Shown: piece after piece, positions 22,108 to 33,260 of the stretch
Numbering within the stretch: position 1 is the stretch's first letter
Layout: each line of letters starts with the position of its first letter
From: Onchidella celtica
Taxonomy: Eukaryota > Mollusca > Gastropoda > Systellommatophora > Onchidiidae
Length of the DNA: 64,000 nt
Direction: 5' to 3'
Assembly (NCBI GenBank): GCA_963931925.1
Contig: OZ007581.1
Span: forward strand, 28,962,170 to 29,026,169
Notes under the pieces: generated by a model
What the model was told of the DNA's origin: nothing
Databases searched by the model: none
Seen by the model: the letters and a program-made list of their open reading frames with translations, nothing else
Program-made: the position numbers and the translations under genes

Positions 22108-22894
22108 GAAGTCTCCAAATCTAATTTCGTCCATACCAAAATTCTATGTCATATACTATTATTAAGTATCCCAAATCTATCAACTGAAAACATTTCCTAC
22201 TTATGATATAGCTTTCTCCTTTTTTTTTTTTTCTGTGAATTCCGCCTCTTTCCTACCTATCAAATGCCAACCATCTCACACCACATTTTACACTAGACAG
22301 CAGAAGTTCTCGAATTTCACGGTGCCCTGTGATATTCCGTCTTCTTCCTGTCAAGATATGTTGATTTTAAAAGTCAAGAGGAAATGTGTGTAAAATTCAA
22401 GCAGTATTTCCAGATTTCAGCCTGGGTAATTCGTCTTTCATTGGTTTACCTGAAGCCATCGCAAACTCTACAGCAGAACTAATTATGATGGTTAGTTACA
22501 TAAAGCGGCGTAACACTAAATTTGGTCCTCCCGTGAATCAGTGCTTACATGTTGGCGTTATGCGTACCTTGCCTGGCTCTTTTCTGGCTTTACTCGTCTT
22601 TCGTTTTTCCTTTCTTTCTTTTTCTGCTTCCCTCCTTCTTTCTCATTCCCTATTTTAACTTAAAGTTCGTTGTCGCTTTTTTCTCACATTTAACTTACTT
22701 GTTTTTTCCTTCTTTCTTTCCTTTCCCACATTCACCCCGCCCACATTTCCATTAATGTTGAAACACAACTCGTGTTTCATCAGGAATCGATAACACAGAG
22801 TTTTGACCCTCGCCAGCCTTTTACTGTAACACCTCTTCTTTTCCCTATCATGACTGTATTTACCACAGACGTCTGTCTGTGAGTCACTCCATTT
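22108..22894. other. No recognisable feature
   Basis: T-rich pyrimidine patches at 22210-22240 and 22585-22730. The frame 22386-22658 (90 codons) ends in low complexity and has no domain I recognise. Confidence 0.45.
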
Positions 22895-23480
22895 CAATGG
22901 TTCTTAATCGGGGTGAAATTTGGGGATTTCAGGAAGAAATTACTCCGGCTGTTAATGCATATATCATAATGTGTTTTTTGAAAGTATAGCGTTTCTGTTA
23001 TTTTTCTTATTTCAGATCATGCTGAATAATTTCTAGTGACTTTCAACTTAATCTTGGTCGCTTAATTTCACTGATTCGAGTCCCTTCATCATTGTGGTTA
23101 GGTCTATGAAACTGAATCTGGATTGTTCTGATAGGGGTGGTGGTAGGGCAGGGGGAGAAAGAGACCAAAGGACGGAGGGAATGAGGAGGAAAGAGAGGGA
23201 GGGGAAGAAAGATGGGTGAGACTGAAATGGGGCGGGGGGGGGAGGAAGAGAGAAAAGAGCCGGGGGGCAGGGAGAAAGACGAAGAGAGAGAGAGACACAC
23301 ACACACACAGAGAAGGAGAGAGAGACAGACAGACAGGGAGAGGAAGGGGGGGGGATGCAGAACGAGTGCGAGAGAAAGAAGGACAAAGAGACAGAGCGAG
23401 AAAAAGACAAAGGGGGAAGAAACACAGGGAAGTGGGAGAGAGAGAGAAAGAGAAACCTGGGGAGGGGGAGGGAGCGAGCG

Positions 23481-23519
<39 letters not shown>

Positions 23520-23568
23520 TGAACCATGAATCTAAGGGGAAACGGGTTTAAAAGGCTTAGAACCACTG
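22895..23568. mobile_element. Candidate hAT-like element with internal GA array
   Basis: Left end CAATGGTTCTTAATC and right end GGCTTAGAACCACTG (inverted: CAGTGGTTCTAAGCC) resemble hAT termini of the CAGTGGTTCT type, also present at 35327-35603. The inside is dominated by a purine array (23150-23517). No clear 8-bp target-site duplication is visible, so the pairing of the ends is tentative. Confidence 0.45.
23150..23517. repeat. GA-rich purine array
   Basis: GA, GGGA, GACA and (CA)n words, ending in a clean (GA)n at 23482-23517. Frames across it (S/L/P-rich on minus, R/E/G-rich on plus, up to 172 codons) are spurious. Confidence 0.93.
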
Positions 23569-23919
23569 ATCTCTGTCTTCAGGTCTTTCTCTAACCCATT
23601 TGGCATCTACTACCTGTTCTCTAGCTTGGCTCCCTCCAAGGCTAATAATTTATGTACAAATGCCTAGGTAAGTTTATATTATCCAACATGTTGGGAAGGG
23701 AACAGAGTTGACTTGAATTAAACATTGGGTGTCTGCAAATTGTCTGCCAGTAGATATTTGGGTAGACGGGAACTGGGAAATAGGGGGAAATGGAATAGTT
23801 CCAGAGGGCATTGTTACGTGAAATAGATAAAAGTACAGGCTCGCGTCTTTGCAAACGGGAGTTCAGTGGATGAATGAGAGGGGCAAATGGATGGAGGGAC
23901 AGACAGATGGACAAACGGA

Positions 23920-24036
23920 TTTGAGTCTGGGATCGGAGAAAGCGCGTCGACGCCATAACAGTCATAATGTGCTAGAAAAAGCAAGAAGATAGACAGAAGA
24001 CAGCAGAATGATAGGAAGGAAGGAGACTATCAGAAG
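23920..24036 (+). repeat. Dispersed repeat R1, copy 1
   Basis: Shares, with four other copies (33130, 34626, 56346, 61632), the ordered words GCACGTCGACnC, TGTGCTAGnAAAAGCAAGA, GATAGACAGAA and CAGAATGA. It abuts a GGAC/GGAT microsatellite. Nature unknown; no inverted ends and no tRNA-like head seen. Confidence 0.75.
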
Positions 24037-24059
24037 CGCCCCGCCCCCCCCCCAGCCTT

Positions 24060-24372
24060 TTGCATGATGGACTGACGGACGGACGGCGGCTCAGACGAAC
24101 GGACGGATGGATGGACAGGCGGACGAATGGAGGGACAGACAGACAGGCGGATGGATGAATGGATGGATGGATGAATGGACAGACAGGCAGACGCACACAC
24201 GCATGGACGGACAGACGGGTGGATGTGTGGATGGATGGACGGACTGACTGACTGACTAACGCACAGTTGGATGGATGGATAGAAAGATGGATGGGCGGTC
24301 GGACAGATAAAGGGATGGATGGAGGGATGTAAAGGTGGATCGGCGGACGGATGGATGGATGGATGGATAAAA
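24060..24372. repeat. GGAC/GGAT/GACA composite tetranucleotide array
   Basis: Irregular mixture of GGAC, GGAT, GACA and GACT words. Minus-strand frames (HPSIHPSI) of 153-193 codons are repeat artefacts. Confidence 0.95.
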
Positions 24373-24728
24373 AGATCCCGTGGATGTCTGACATGTTCAG
24401 ATACCACAATAATATCACCAAGCAGAAATACATACTGTATTATAACAATCACATCCATAACCAACCTTCCATTCACATGCACAAACTGAAAAGATCTCAC
24501 ACTCCATAATATCGTCCTTCTCCCTTTACGATGGACAGCGATATTACTGGGGTATAACACGACACATTTTGCCTCATGATGGATTGCAAATGTGTTACCT
24601 GTACTTGCCACTCGTTAGGAATGATGAAGTGGTTTGCGGGGAGAAGGGACTCGATGAGGAGTTCAAATGGTTTTTGGTTTTTTTTTTGTGTGTGTGTGTG
24701 GGACCGAGAGGGGGGCGGGGGATTTTTT

Positions 24729-25040
24729 AGAGCTGTTTTTATAAGCACGTACACAACCCAAGTGCTTTGCGCTAGGGGCGCGTACGTGTACGTATTATCC
24801 CTAACCCCGTCCTTATCCTCAACCCTAAATCTTATCGAACCCCTAACCCTGCCCCCATACCTTTTCAACCAAAAAAAAAAAAAAAAACAGGAGGAAAACA
24901 AAAACAAAATCTGAAATAATAATTGATCATAATTATTACTTTTACTTAAGGCTGTTGGTAAGGAGCATTTCGGGAAGAGCTCTCTAGCTCGAGGGCCACA
25001 AAAGGCTTTAAAATACGTGCCCCTAGCGCAAAAAAACTCA
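24729..25040 (+). mobile_element. M1 element, copy E
   Basis: Left terminal repeat AGCTGTTTTTATAAGCACGTAC, GTGCTTTGCGCTAGGGGCGCG, telomere-like core (about 24797-24870), poly-A (A18), AATTGATCAT insertion, GGCTGTTGGTAAGGAG and CCCTAGCGCAAAAAAACTC. The extreme right end is not conserved. Confidence 0.87.
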
Positions 25041-25335
25041 GAGGAGACGCAGGGTTAGAAGAACTAAGAGGCGGACGCTAATCGCGACCTTTGTTCATAA
25101 TTGTTCTATCTTCATTTTCTGAAAAAATTGGAGATCTATTACTGTGCAGAAGAGGTCTAGGTACAGCAAATACACACTTTGATGCTTATTTAGATGCATC
25201 ACAGCAAAAGTATAGCCACCTCAATGCCAGGATAAACAAAAACAGTAGCAGCAACAACAACAACGACAACTACACCCAACTAGACAACATCAACACCGCT
25301 TTTCCACGATTCAATGGTGCGGCCCCATCTCAATG
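25041..25335. other. Unassigned, CAA-rich toward its end
   Basis: Contains (CAA)n-like words at about 25240-25290 leading into the ACT array. The open frame 25091-25357 is mostly low complexity. Confidence 0.45.
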
Positions 25336-25705
25336 TCTACTAGATAATTACTACTAGTACTACTACTACTACAACTACTACTACCACCATTACTACAGCA
25401 ACTACTACTACTACTACTGCTACTGTTACTATCATTACTACTACCACTACCACGTTAACTACTACTAAAATTACTGCTTTTATTACTACTACCACTGCTA
25501 CTTCTACTACTATTACTACCACTACGACTATTACTACTACTGTTACTATTACTACAACTGCCGCTACAACTATTACAACGATCACTACTATTACTACTAC
25601 TACTACTGCTATGATGACTACTACTAATATTACTTGTACTACTACCACTACTACTACTAACACGACCACTATTACTACTACAACCACTACCACCACTATA
25701 CAAGA
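25336..25705. repeat. (ACT/ATT)n trinucleotide array
   Basis: About 370 bp of ACT, ATT, ACC and GCT triplets. Minus-strand frames read VVVVV or SSSSN and are artefacts of triplet periodicity. Confidence 0.95.
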
Positions 25706-28637
25706 GTAGCAAAACAACGACAACAAACACAAGACCTAACAGGGAAACTTTAAACCCACCAACCAAACCAAACAGGCAACAAACCTTGTCGCGATGTGGG
25801 TTACATGGGGATATTTCGACTGACACTCTTTCGAGGTCCGCTCCCACAATCGACGAACACACAAAAATAAATACTTGCACTCTAAAAACTAAATAAATCA
25901 ATTGCTTTCAATTTTAGCAGAACTGTAGGGCAGTTTAATTACAGGAATTAATGTAACAAATATAATTATAAATATAAATATCAATTCAAAGGCAACTGAA
26001 TCTAACTAATGAAACTACCGCTTTCTATAAAGACTAACGTATTCAATCTAACTACTTGCAGGTCATATGAGTTATATGGCAAAAAGAATCCGCGCACGTG
26101 GCGACGGATCTAACAGTTTAAATTCTATTAATTCAATGAGACATGATTGGATATGGACATTTCCTCTAGACACGCCATGGAGAATGCTTGTACAACCATG
26201 CGTTGTCTGGCGGTAGCTCTGAAACTGTCTTCAAAAGTAAGTAGAACGGTTCACTTTCATCATTACAAATTAGTGTGATGTTTCCACTTTCTCTCACTAA
26301 CTTTCTTCTGACACCAGCCGTGATGGGCACGGCACAAACACACTAAATAATCGACTATCTCTCTTCTATAAGTTATAACAAACGATATCTGTATTGCTTA
26401 CATATATACAATAATTATTAATTCATTCAATAATAATAGGAACATAGGTCATACAATTTCATGTGAATTTCGATGGAATGAAGTTGATGCAAATCAGTAC
26501 ATGCTAATTAAATGGCTTCGTAATATTCAATCTCTAGCACATTTTATAAAACACATGGGAACATTCAGCATAAGGAAACCTCTCCTTTAGGGGTGTATGG
26601 CGCTATCTGGGCACTGGTTCTTCCTCTCTACCCTGGCTTGACTGCGCAGTTAGATCAACAGGTATCGGCAGGTACCAATAGGTCGGGAAGCCAAGAAGCC
26701 ACGATGTCGTTAATCAAAGTACAAGAAGTTGAGAAGCCAAGAAGGTGTTGTTCTTCCTCCTCTGTAGAAAAACAATCGCAAAGTCCTAATCTACTGCTGG
26801 AAGGCATGACTTCCATACTTACTCCATGACGGATATTCATCATTAACACTTTTAACCGCTGACACTGTTATAAGTCAGGCTGCAGCTCCCATACTCCATA
26901 GGCTCCCATATAGGCAATAGAATAAACGATCAATACAGTTTTAATGATATTTACACGTTCCCCACGAAGAATAACGCTCTCTCTAACGGACCCCATCCTA
27001 TAAGGTTTCGTAACATATATATAACGGCGTTTCCGTGACTCTCTCAGAGGCAGTAGTTATACCAAAGTAAACCCACTAGATTTAGGTTCTACAATCATGA
27101 ACATTAAGTAAAATACACATACATCGTACAATTAACTTACCACTCAGCAACAGCCCAAATGCCGACAAGATACCAAAGATACCACGCTCTGACAAAGGAT
27201 GTTTGCGGGTTCCCTGACCTTCCCCACTCACAAGACTAGTACAAAGTTACAGTTGCAGTTGTGGTCTCCTCTTCGGCACGAAGCTGGTGAGTGCTCTCAG
27301 CGGTCTGAAGTTGGAAGGAGCGTTCGGGGATTTATACCCAGTCAGGTAGCGTCCCAAGACGCCCACCGAGTGTGCATTAGTTATCCTAATAGCCACCCCC
27401 GTCGGCTCCACGTCAAATACTATTGAAACAGCTCTACCCCCCAAGCAATTCCCAGGTGATCTGATCGACAAGTACGGCGGTCAAGTAAACACTACCCTTT
27501 TCGGGTGTCAAAGCGCTTCAGTTGCATCCCATACTTTCCCCCTCTGGCCTACAATGACTCTGTCTCCCCGCCGTTAACTATCTTCCCACGCTAGTTATAG
27601 GCACAATATTATTATAACTACTAGTTATACCTTGCCAATCTATCACCCTGTTACAATTAGTATGGACTCTCACCATGCGGCCCTCACTAGGAGTGAGAGC
27701 GCTGGATGTAAACGCTGTGGGTTTATATCAAACCAAGTAGCTTAGGCTCTGGAGCTTTAAATCAGGCTCCTCACAATGGACTGCTCAACTGCGTCTCTAT
27801 GTCTCTCATCTGGCTGAGGACTATCGCCGACCATTTCGTAAATGGATTGTCTACATGTGGCATCTATCTAAGCTCTGCACGGGTTTAAATACTAAAGCTA
27901 TGTCTCGACCTTCCGTCCAGATTCATACATTTGATTGGTGCAACCACCTCTAGCTCAGCTGCCGAACCGAGTTATTTTAAGTAACAACCCTACGCAACGA
28001 CCTTGAGTCGACATCAAAGGTCGAATCACCCAAGACAATAAAATGTAATTTTATAGCAATAAATTCTTAACATGTTCAAAACCCCGAGCTTTTACTCTGG
28101 ATCACGGATTTTCTGTACGTTGACAGACGTCTCAATAACATTTAATTCCTACTCACCCCTTCCCTCTCTACTAAACCTAGTTCAAAACACGAGATATAAA
28201 AAGTGCTCTGTCATGCACACCTACGCTGTCCGTCTATCCTTCCCCACACCTTCTGTCTATCTATTATAAAAAAAACTGTTCAAAACAAATTGTTTACGAG
28301 ACCAAGTTATGCTGGCTCGCACAATAATTACGTTTGTAAAAATTACTCACTGCTCTCTCACAAAAATTTACTCAGTGGAAACATTTATGAATCAAATCTG
28401 TTCTTGACAAACCTAACACCTTTCTCTTCATCTCCCAGCTTACCGCAACTACCACCCATAACATCAACAACAACAACAACTACAGCAATGAACAACAGAA
28501 ACATCAAAGGATGACACACAAAGATGGAACGAAAGATAGATCGACCAATGACAATAGGATTTAGTGGTTTAGGATGCACGAAGCGTTGAGACCGCGATCC
28601 CCGCCACGAGAACACGATGGTTTTCATGCCTTGTGGT
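25706..28637. other. Long stretch without a recognisable feature
   Basis: About 2.9 kb with no repeat shared inside the window. Frames are at most 103 codons and show no domain. A minus-strand TATAAATCCCC box near 27340 and GTAAGTTAATTG near 27140 hint at a retroelement promoter region, but no paired ends were found. Confidence 0.45.
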
Positions 28638-29055
28638 TAGGTCTTTCTTTATTTCAGGAGGTTCACACCTCACTTTTCTTCTTTTCATTTCTCTTGTTCT
28701 TGTTTCTGTGTGTATGTGTGTGTGGTTTTTTTTTTTTATCTTTCTGGTAGGGATTACATTTTTAGAACTTTGCCCGGGTTGCGGCCTTGTTAGGCCTGCT
28801 CTTCTCGATTTCCAACTGCCAAGGTGTCTTCAACGAGCGCAACGTGCACTCGGGCCTTCCGAGTTTTTCGTCCTTATCTGAGAAGACTAGGTGCTCAATC
28901 CTACCTACCATAGGATCAAGTACAGGAATCCACCCCCCCCCCACCCCAATAGGATCAGGTACAGGAATCCCCCCCCCCCTAACCACCACCACCCCGACCC
29001 TCAACAAATAAATTCCAACAGGCCTGCGCCGACCGGTGATAGAACCCCGTACCTT
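28638..29055 (-). mobile_element. tRNA-derived SINE, family S copy 4
   Basis: Minus-strand family S copy with tail word AGGTCTTTCTTTATTT at 28639, CCCGGG box near 28776, body, and a duplicated internal segment: ATAGGATCAnGTACAGGAATCC occurs at 28911-28932 and 28948-28969, each followed by a C-run. The tRNA-like head is damaged: the B box is degenerate (CGGTGATAGAACC region) and A-box sequence is missing beyond 29055. Confidence 0.85.
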
Positions 29056-30126
29056 CTCTAGAGTTTTCGCGACTTGAAGGCACACGAGAACATTTCTCTT
29101 TATTCCTGTGTCCACGAACACCGACCAAGTTATCATTATTTACTGTCAACGTCGACATGGTCTAGTACAACGAACTAATTTTTGGTAACGTGCGTTTTGA
29201 CATCGTCAATCATCGAGGGGAATGTCGAGTGTCAATTTATGATGTTACTTCCGGTAATACCATCACGGTTAATGAAGTGCATCTCACTTTACTGTATCAA
29301 CGCTATTTTCTCAGGTGTTGTTTTTGACTCACTGTTACTATTTCTACAGCTTTCAGAGTAGCTGCTAACTCCATCCAAACTTTTACTACTGCTGTTCTTG
29401 TTGTCAAGGATGGTTCTCCTGCTAAAGCCATTAAAATTGATACTACAAACCGTACTACATTATGATCATTATTATTATCATTACAATTATGTTTACCTTG
29501 CCGTTACCGCTACATTGCATAATATCGTGCTGTCACTGCCACTGTTGCTGCCACTGCAAATACCACATTCACTACTGCCACTACATCTCTTATTCGTCCT
29601 ACTATTGCAATAATTGCTGTTATTAACATTAACTATTCAAGCATTGTTCGAGGCCTGCATGACAAATTGTCGTCATTCGGTTTTTACAAACTTTCAAGAG
29701 AAGCAATAATAAGAATGACTTTGTACATCAGGCTTGACAGGTACAACATTTTGAAAAAACACAAAAAAAAAAAACAAAACACATACAAAAAAGATGTCTG
29801 AATCCTAGTTTTCAGAAATTAACCCCCCCCCCCCCCCCCCTAAACCCCCCCCCCCCAAAAAACGTATAACGTCTAACACAATCTGCGGGCAGTTAAGGGC
29901 TACAAGCATGCCAGATAATCAATTTTCAAAAGCAAAAGTTTACAGTGGGGCCCTGGAGTTGGTTTCATTTATACATTGTTACTTCAAACATTTCTAACAA
30001 AAGGCAAAGACAAAAATTATACTTGAACTGGAATGAGGGACAGGAGCCTACAGATGATGGAAAACGCTTTAAAAAAACCGTTCCTATCTTTTTAAGGGCT
30101 AAAAAGCGAAGTGAAACCTATCTATG
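29056..30126. other. Unassigned, with ATT/CTG triplets and poly-C
   Basis: Triplet-rich patch at 29370-29625 (ATT, ACT, GCC/TGC), A-run at 29760-29776, C-runs at 29823-29840 and 29847-29855. No gene signal. Confidence 0.5.
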
Positions 30127-30148
30127 TATCTATCTATCTATCTATCTA

Positions 30149-30188
<40 letters not shown>
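30121..30188. repeat. (CTAT)n(CT)n microsatellite
   Basis: (CTAT)n to about 30152 passing directly into (CT)n to 30187. Confidence 0.98.
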
Positions 30189-30189
<1 letters not shown>

Positions 30190-31145
30190 GTTTTATTTTC
30201 TGGGGACCGCTAATCACACAATGAAAACCGCTTGGATTCGGTGAAGGCACAAAATGGATCCGAGAGACGGCGTTTAGATGAAGCGGGGAGATAGAACCAT
30301 CGCCTCGAGCCAAATACGAGGGGGCTTGACATGGCGTAATGACCGAGGGTCGATTGTTGCTGTAAATGAAGGTTTTCATTCACACGCATTGGCCCAACTG
30401 TCTGCTCTCTACACAACTCCCGACAAGAGCTGCATACCAGAATTCTACTAGAATCCACCAACGGTGCACTATTAAGATCTCAAGTTTCGTTCATGGCTCA
30501 AACGTTTCCTCTAATTTAGGTAATTTTGCCTTTCATGATAAGCGGATGTTAGATAAAGGTTGTAAATATCAGATACAAAAATCAGTTAATAACTTGTCTA
30601 AATCTGAACTAATGGTTTCCTTTCAAGCGTCACTGTATGCATCTGGCACCAGCCAGAGGTAGACTTCTGCAGTCGTGGAAAACATTACCAAACCGTTAGA
30701 TCTATGCTCTTCCTGCTTATCAGTTATTGGACTAACATGTCAAAGATCGAGGCGATGCTCGAGTTCTTGCTTAAAATACACGAGCGTATCTCGAGGGTTA
30801 TTGGTGTTGAGTGCTTCATATCGCTGCATGACAGAAAAGATTTTCTGTGTGCTTTTGAAGAATTATGACCTGATAGATTATACCTGGTCCTATTTCCCCA
30901 TTGAATTTAGTAGATTTCCTTACTGCGACAAGAATGAATATTTTGTTTTCTTTTTTTTTTCATCATTAACCAGAATGATGTCCTAGCTAAATTTAGCTTT
31001 AGGGGGCTAAAACTGTACGGTTGCCAAGACAATTTCAGGTGATCTCCTCTCATGATCAAAGAGCGATTACTATTGTTTCTAACATTTACGTGCATCCAAC
31101 TTTAGTTTTGAAATGATAATTATGGTGTAACGAAATATACAAACG
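30189..31145. other. No recognisable feature
   Basis: Unassigned. Overlapping frames of 83-103 codons (30210-30461, 30366-30662, 30675-30986) show no domain I recognise and lie on conflicting strands. A split exon cannot be excluded by eye. Confidence 0.4.
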
Positions 31146-31255
31146 TAGAGAGAGGGAGAGAGAAAGAGAGAGAGAGAGAGGGGGGGAGGGAGAGAGAGAG
31201 AGCAAGAGAGAAAGAGAGCGCCAGAGCGTGGAAAGGGGGGGGAGGGGGGGGGGCA
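31146..31255. repeat. GA/G-rich tract
   Basis: (GA)n with G-runs at 31180-31188 and 31237-31252. Confidence 0.95.
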
Positions 31256-31395
31256 AGAGGTTTGAATTTCATTTTCAACCTTGCGTCGGCACGACAATCG
31301 CCACTTTACGACTTTCACTGTTATTTCATTATCTTACTTTGGGCTAGCTACCAGCCCTCAGATTCCTACAAATAAGAGATATGATATATATATAC

Positions 31396-31402
<7 letters not shown>

Positions 31403-31477
<75 letters not shown>

Positions 31478-31495
31478 GAGAGAGAGAAAAGAGAC

Positions 31496-31530
<35 letters not shown>

Positions 31531-31550
31531 GAGAGACGGAGGGAGAGAGC
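31403..31550. repeat. (GA)n microsatellite
   Basis: About 150 bp of GA with minor interruptions, preceded by (TA)n at 31384-31396. RERERE / LSLSLS frames are spurious. Confidence 0.98.
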
Positions 31551-32001
31551 CGCTGCAGTGCATTGTCTCTGAAATCACACAAGCCAGGCTGGGAAAGTCA
31601 AAAATTAACATTTTCTACAGAAATAAATAAGGTGGGGGCTATAATGTTCATGTCTGTAATGCTATAATTTGTTTATTATTGAACGATTAACGAGCTTGAC
31701 TTCAATTTAATTTTCAGTTGTTATTATGATAAACTCATTTAGTAGATATTACGTGTCAGAGGTCTAGGCAGAAACGCATTTTCAGCGCTTGCCATAGGCG
31801 CTCCTTTCCGTAGATACGCCCCTGCACTCCTCCCGCCTCCCCCCCCCCCCCAACCCCCTGCACTCATAATCATATTCCGCCCCTACACTAAACCACTCCA
31901 TCATTGTCTGATGCCATATCGTCCCATGACGTAAACCATTAAAAAAAAGGGAGTATTTTTACCTCAATATTTTACCTTTTTTTACCTCAATATTCTATCG
32001 T
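31551..32001. other. No recognisable feature
   Basis: AT-rich; C-run at about 31838-31851. TTTTTACCTCAATATT occurs twice around 31955-31995, just before the LINE. Confidence 0.5.
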
Positions 32002-32014
32002 TAACATTCTATCA

Positions 32015-32291
32015 AAAAAAGAGAACGGCGCAAGAAAAGGCCCAGTGGTACTGAACCAACGGAGCACTCTTGTCATTTATGCGGAAGGGTCTGCAGGGCA
32101 AAAATAGGACTTATCAGTCACATGAGAAGCCATAAGTCATGAAAGAACAGTCTTTCTATTCTGTCCTCTGTGTCCTTTAGTTCTCTTTATTGTCCATGTG
32201 TTGAAATTCTCAACAATTTCTGTTCTTTATTCCTCTGGTGTTGTTAAGGTCATCATCATACCTGATGGACGAACTATTATTATTATTATTA
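32015..32291 (+). mobile_element. 5'-truncated non-LTR retrotransposon (LINE) 3' end
   Basis: This 277-bp fragment is flanked by identical 13-bp direct repeats TAACATTCTATCA (32002-32014 and 32292-32304), a clear target-site duplication. It contains the end of a reading frame, a ~145-bp 3' UTR and a short (ATT)n tail instead of poly-A. The tail-end 75 bp recurs inverted at 4561-4638 and about 6248-6325, so this family has inserted repeatedly. 5' truncation and a microsatellite tail are typical of LINE copies made by target-primed reverse transcription; RTE-type elements often carry such tails. The clade assignment is inference. Confidence 0.9.
32023..32142 (+). pseudogene. C-terminal end of a LINE reverse transcriptase ORF
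   Basis: About 39 codons end in TGA at 32140-32142. A basic stretch (ERRKKRP) is followed from codon 17 (32071) by a zinc-finger pattern C-x2-C-x12-H-x3-H containing CGRVCRAKIGLISH. A finger of the type CGRxCRSxIGLxSHxRxH at the very C-terminus is familiar from the endonuclease/reverse-transcriptase proteins of animal LINEs, where it is thought to bind nucleic acid. All catalytic parts (endonuclease, RT) are missing, so this is a dead remnant with no function of its own. No start codon belongs to it. Confidence 0.85.
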
Positions 32292-32304
32292 TAACATTCT
32301 ATCA

Positions 32305-32635
32305 GTGACGGTGAGTAACCTTTTGCACCTTAACGCCCCAGCACTGGTGAAAGTGAGCTTAGAAAATGCTCTGCATATGCAAGAATCAAAAGAATATGAG
32401 GTCGGCATTCAACAACGCTATGTATTTGATCATCGTGCCAAAAGAACAATAAATAACCTGTCATAGCCGCAGGTAAATTTAGCGCAGCCGCCATACTGAT
32501 AGATGCACATTGCACACGGTGTATTCGACGACTTCAAAAACAACAATAATACCTCAATCGATAAGTCAGTTTACACAATTACGATTGCATGGAAGACTAT
32601 TTTTGCTCAATTATTAAGCAATCTAAAGCATTTGA
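32305..32635. other. No recognisable feature
   Basis: Short unassigned stretch between the LINE fragment and the 52-bp minisatellite. Confidence 0.5.
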
Positions 32636-32990
32636 ACTTGACAAACTTGGGTTTCCGTGACCAAGCATCACTGGCTATTTTAAGTAAAATCTGACAAACT
32701 TGGGTTTCCATATCAAGCATTGGTTAAATTTGAGTGAGGAACTTGGGTTTCCATAACAAGCGTTACTGACTGCTATTAATTAAATCTAGCAAATTTCGGT
32801 TTACTTACGAAGCATAGCTGACTGTTACTAGTTAAATCTGACAAACTTGGGTTTGCATAACAAGCATCATTGGCTGTTACTAGTTAAGTCTGTCAAACTT
32901 GGGTTTCCTTATCAAACACCATTAAAAATTATTGGATAAAATTTGTCAAACTTGGATTTCCGTAACAAGTGTCACTAATTCTCATTACGC
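32636..32990. repeat. 52-bp degenerate minisatellite, 7 copies
   Basis: CAAACTTGGGTTTCC and its variants start their CTTGG core at 32646, 32699, 32742, (32794, diverged TTCGG), 32846, 32898 and 32951. Spacing is 52-53 bp except for one shortened unit of 43 bp. The rest of the unit reads roughly AACAAGCATCACTGGCTG then TTACTAGTTAAATCTGA. Copies are diverged, so the array is old. No coding potential. Confidence 0.92.
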
Positions 32991-33129
32991 TTTAAGTTAG
33001 GCCTATAATGTTCACTTACTGGAAGGTATCAAAGGTAACAGAGAAATGGACCACAGAGATGATGCCCGCTAGAGAAAATTTGGGAAGGGCTGTAGGAGGG
33101 AAAGCTAGCACCACACGTCTCGACAGACA

Positions 33130-33260
33130 GTTTGAGGTCGAGTTTAGACAAAGCACGTCGGCCCTGTTAACCTTCACATTGTGCTGGGGAGAAGCAAGAC
33201 GATAGACAGAATATAACAGAATGATAGTACAGAAGCAGACCCTACCAGAAACGTCCATCA
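33130..33260 (+). repeat. Dispersed repeat R1, copy 2
   Basis: Contains AAAGCACGTCGGCCC, TTGTGCTGGGGAGAAGCAAGACGATAG, AGAATATAACAGAATGATAG and CCTACCAGAAACGTCC. It is one of the better-preserved R1 copies and includes the right part (ACGTCCACCAA-like) missing from copy 1. The frame 33008-33205 overlaps it and is not a gene. Confidence 0.8.

Noticed and set aside
24030..24611. 153-193-codon HPSIHPSI frames
   Set aside because: Translation of GGAC/GGAT words; the part beyond the array has no recognisable domain.
25340..25901. 130- and 148-codon V-rich and S/N-rich frames
   Set aside because: ACT trinucleotide array read in different frames.
26866..27655. A second solo LTR on minus (TGTTA...GTTACA ends, TATAAATCCCC)
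   Set aside because: Flanks GACAC and ATTAG do not match and no second copy exists in the window; the ends are short enough to be chance.
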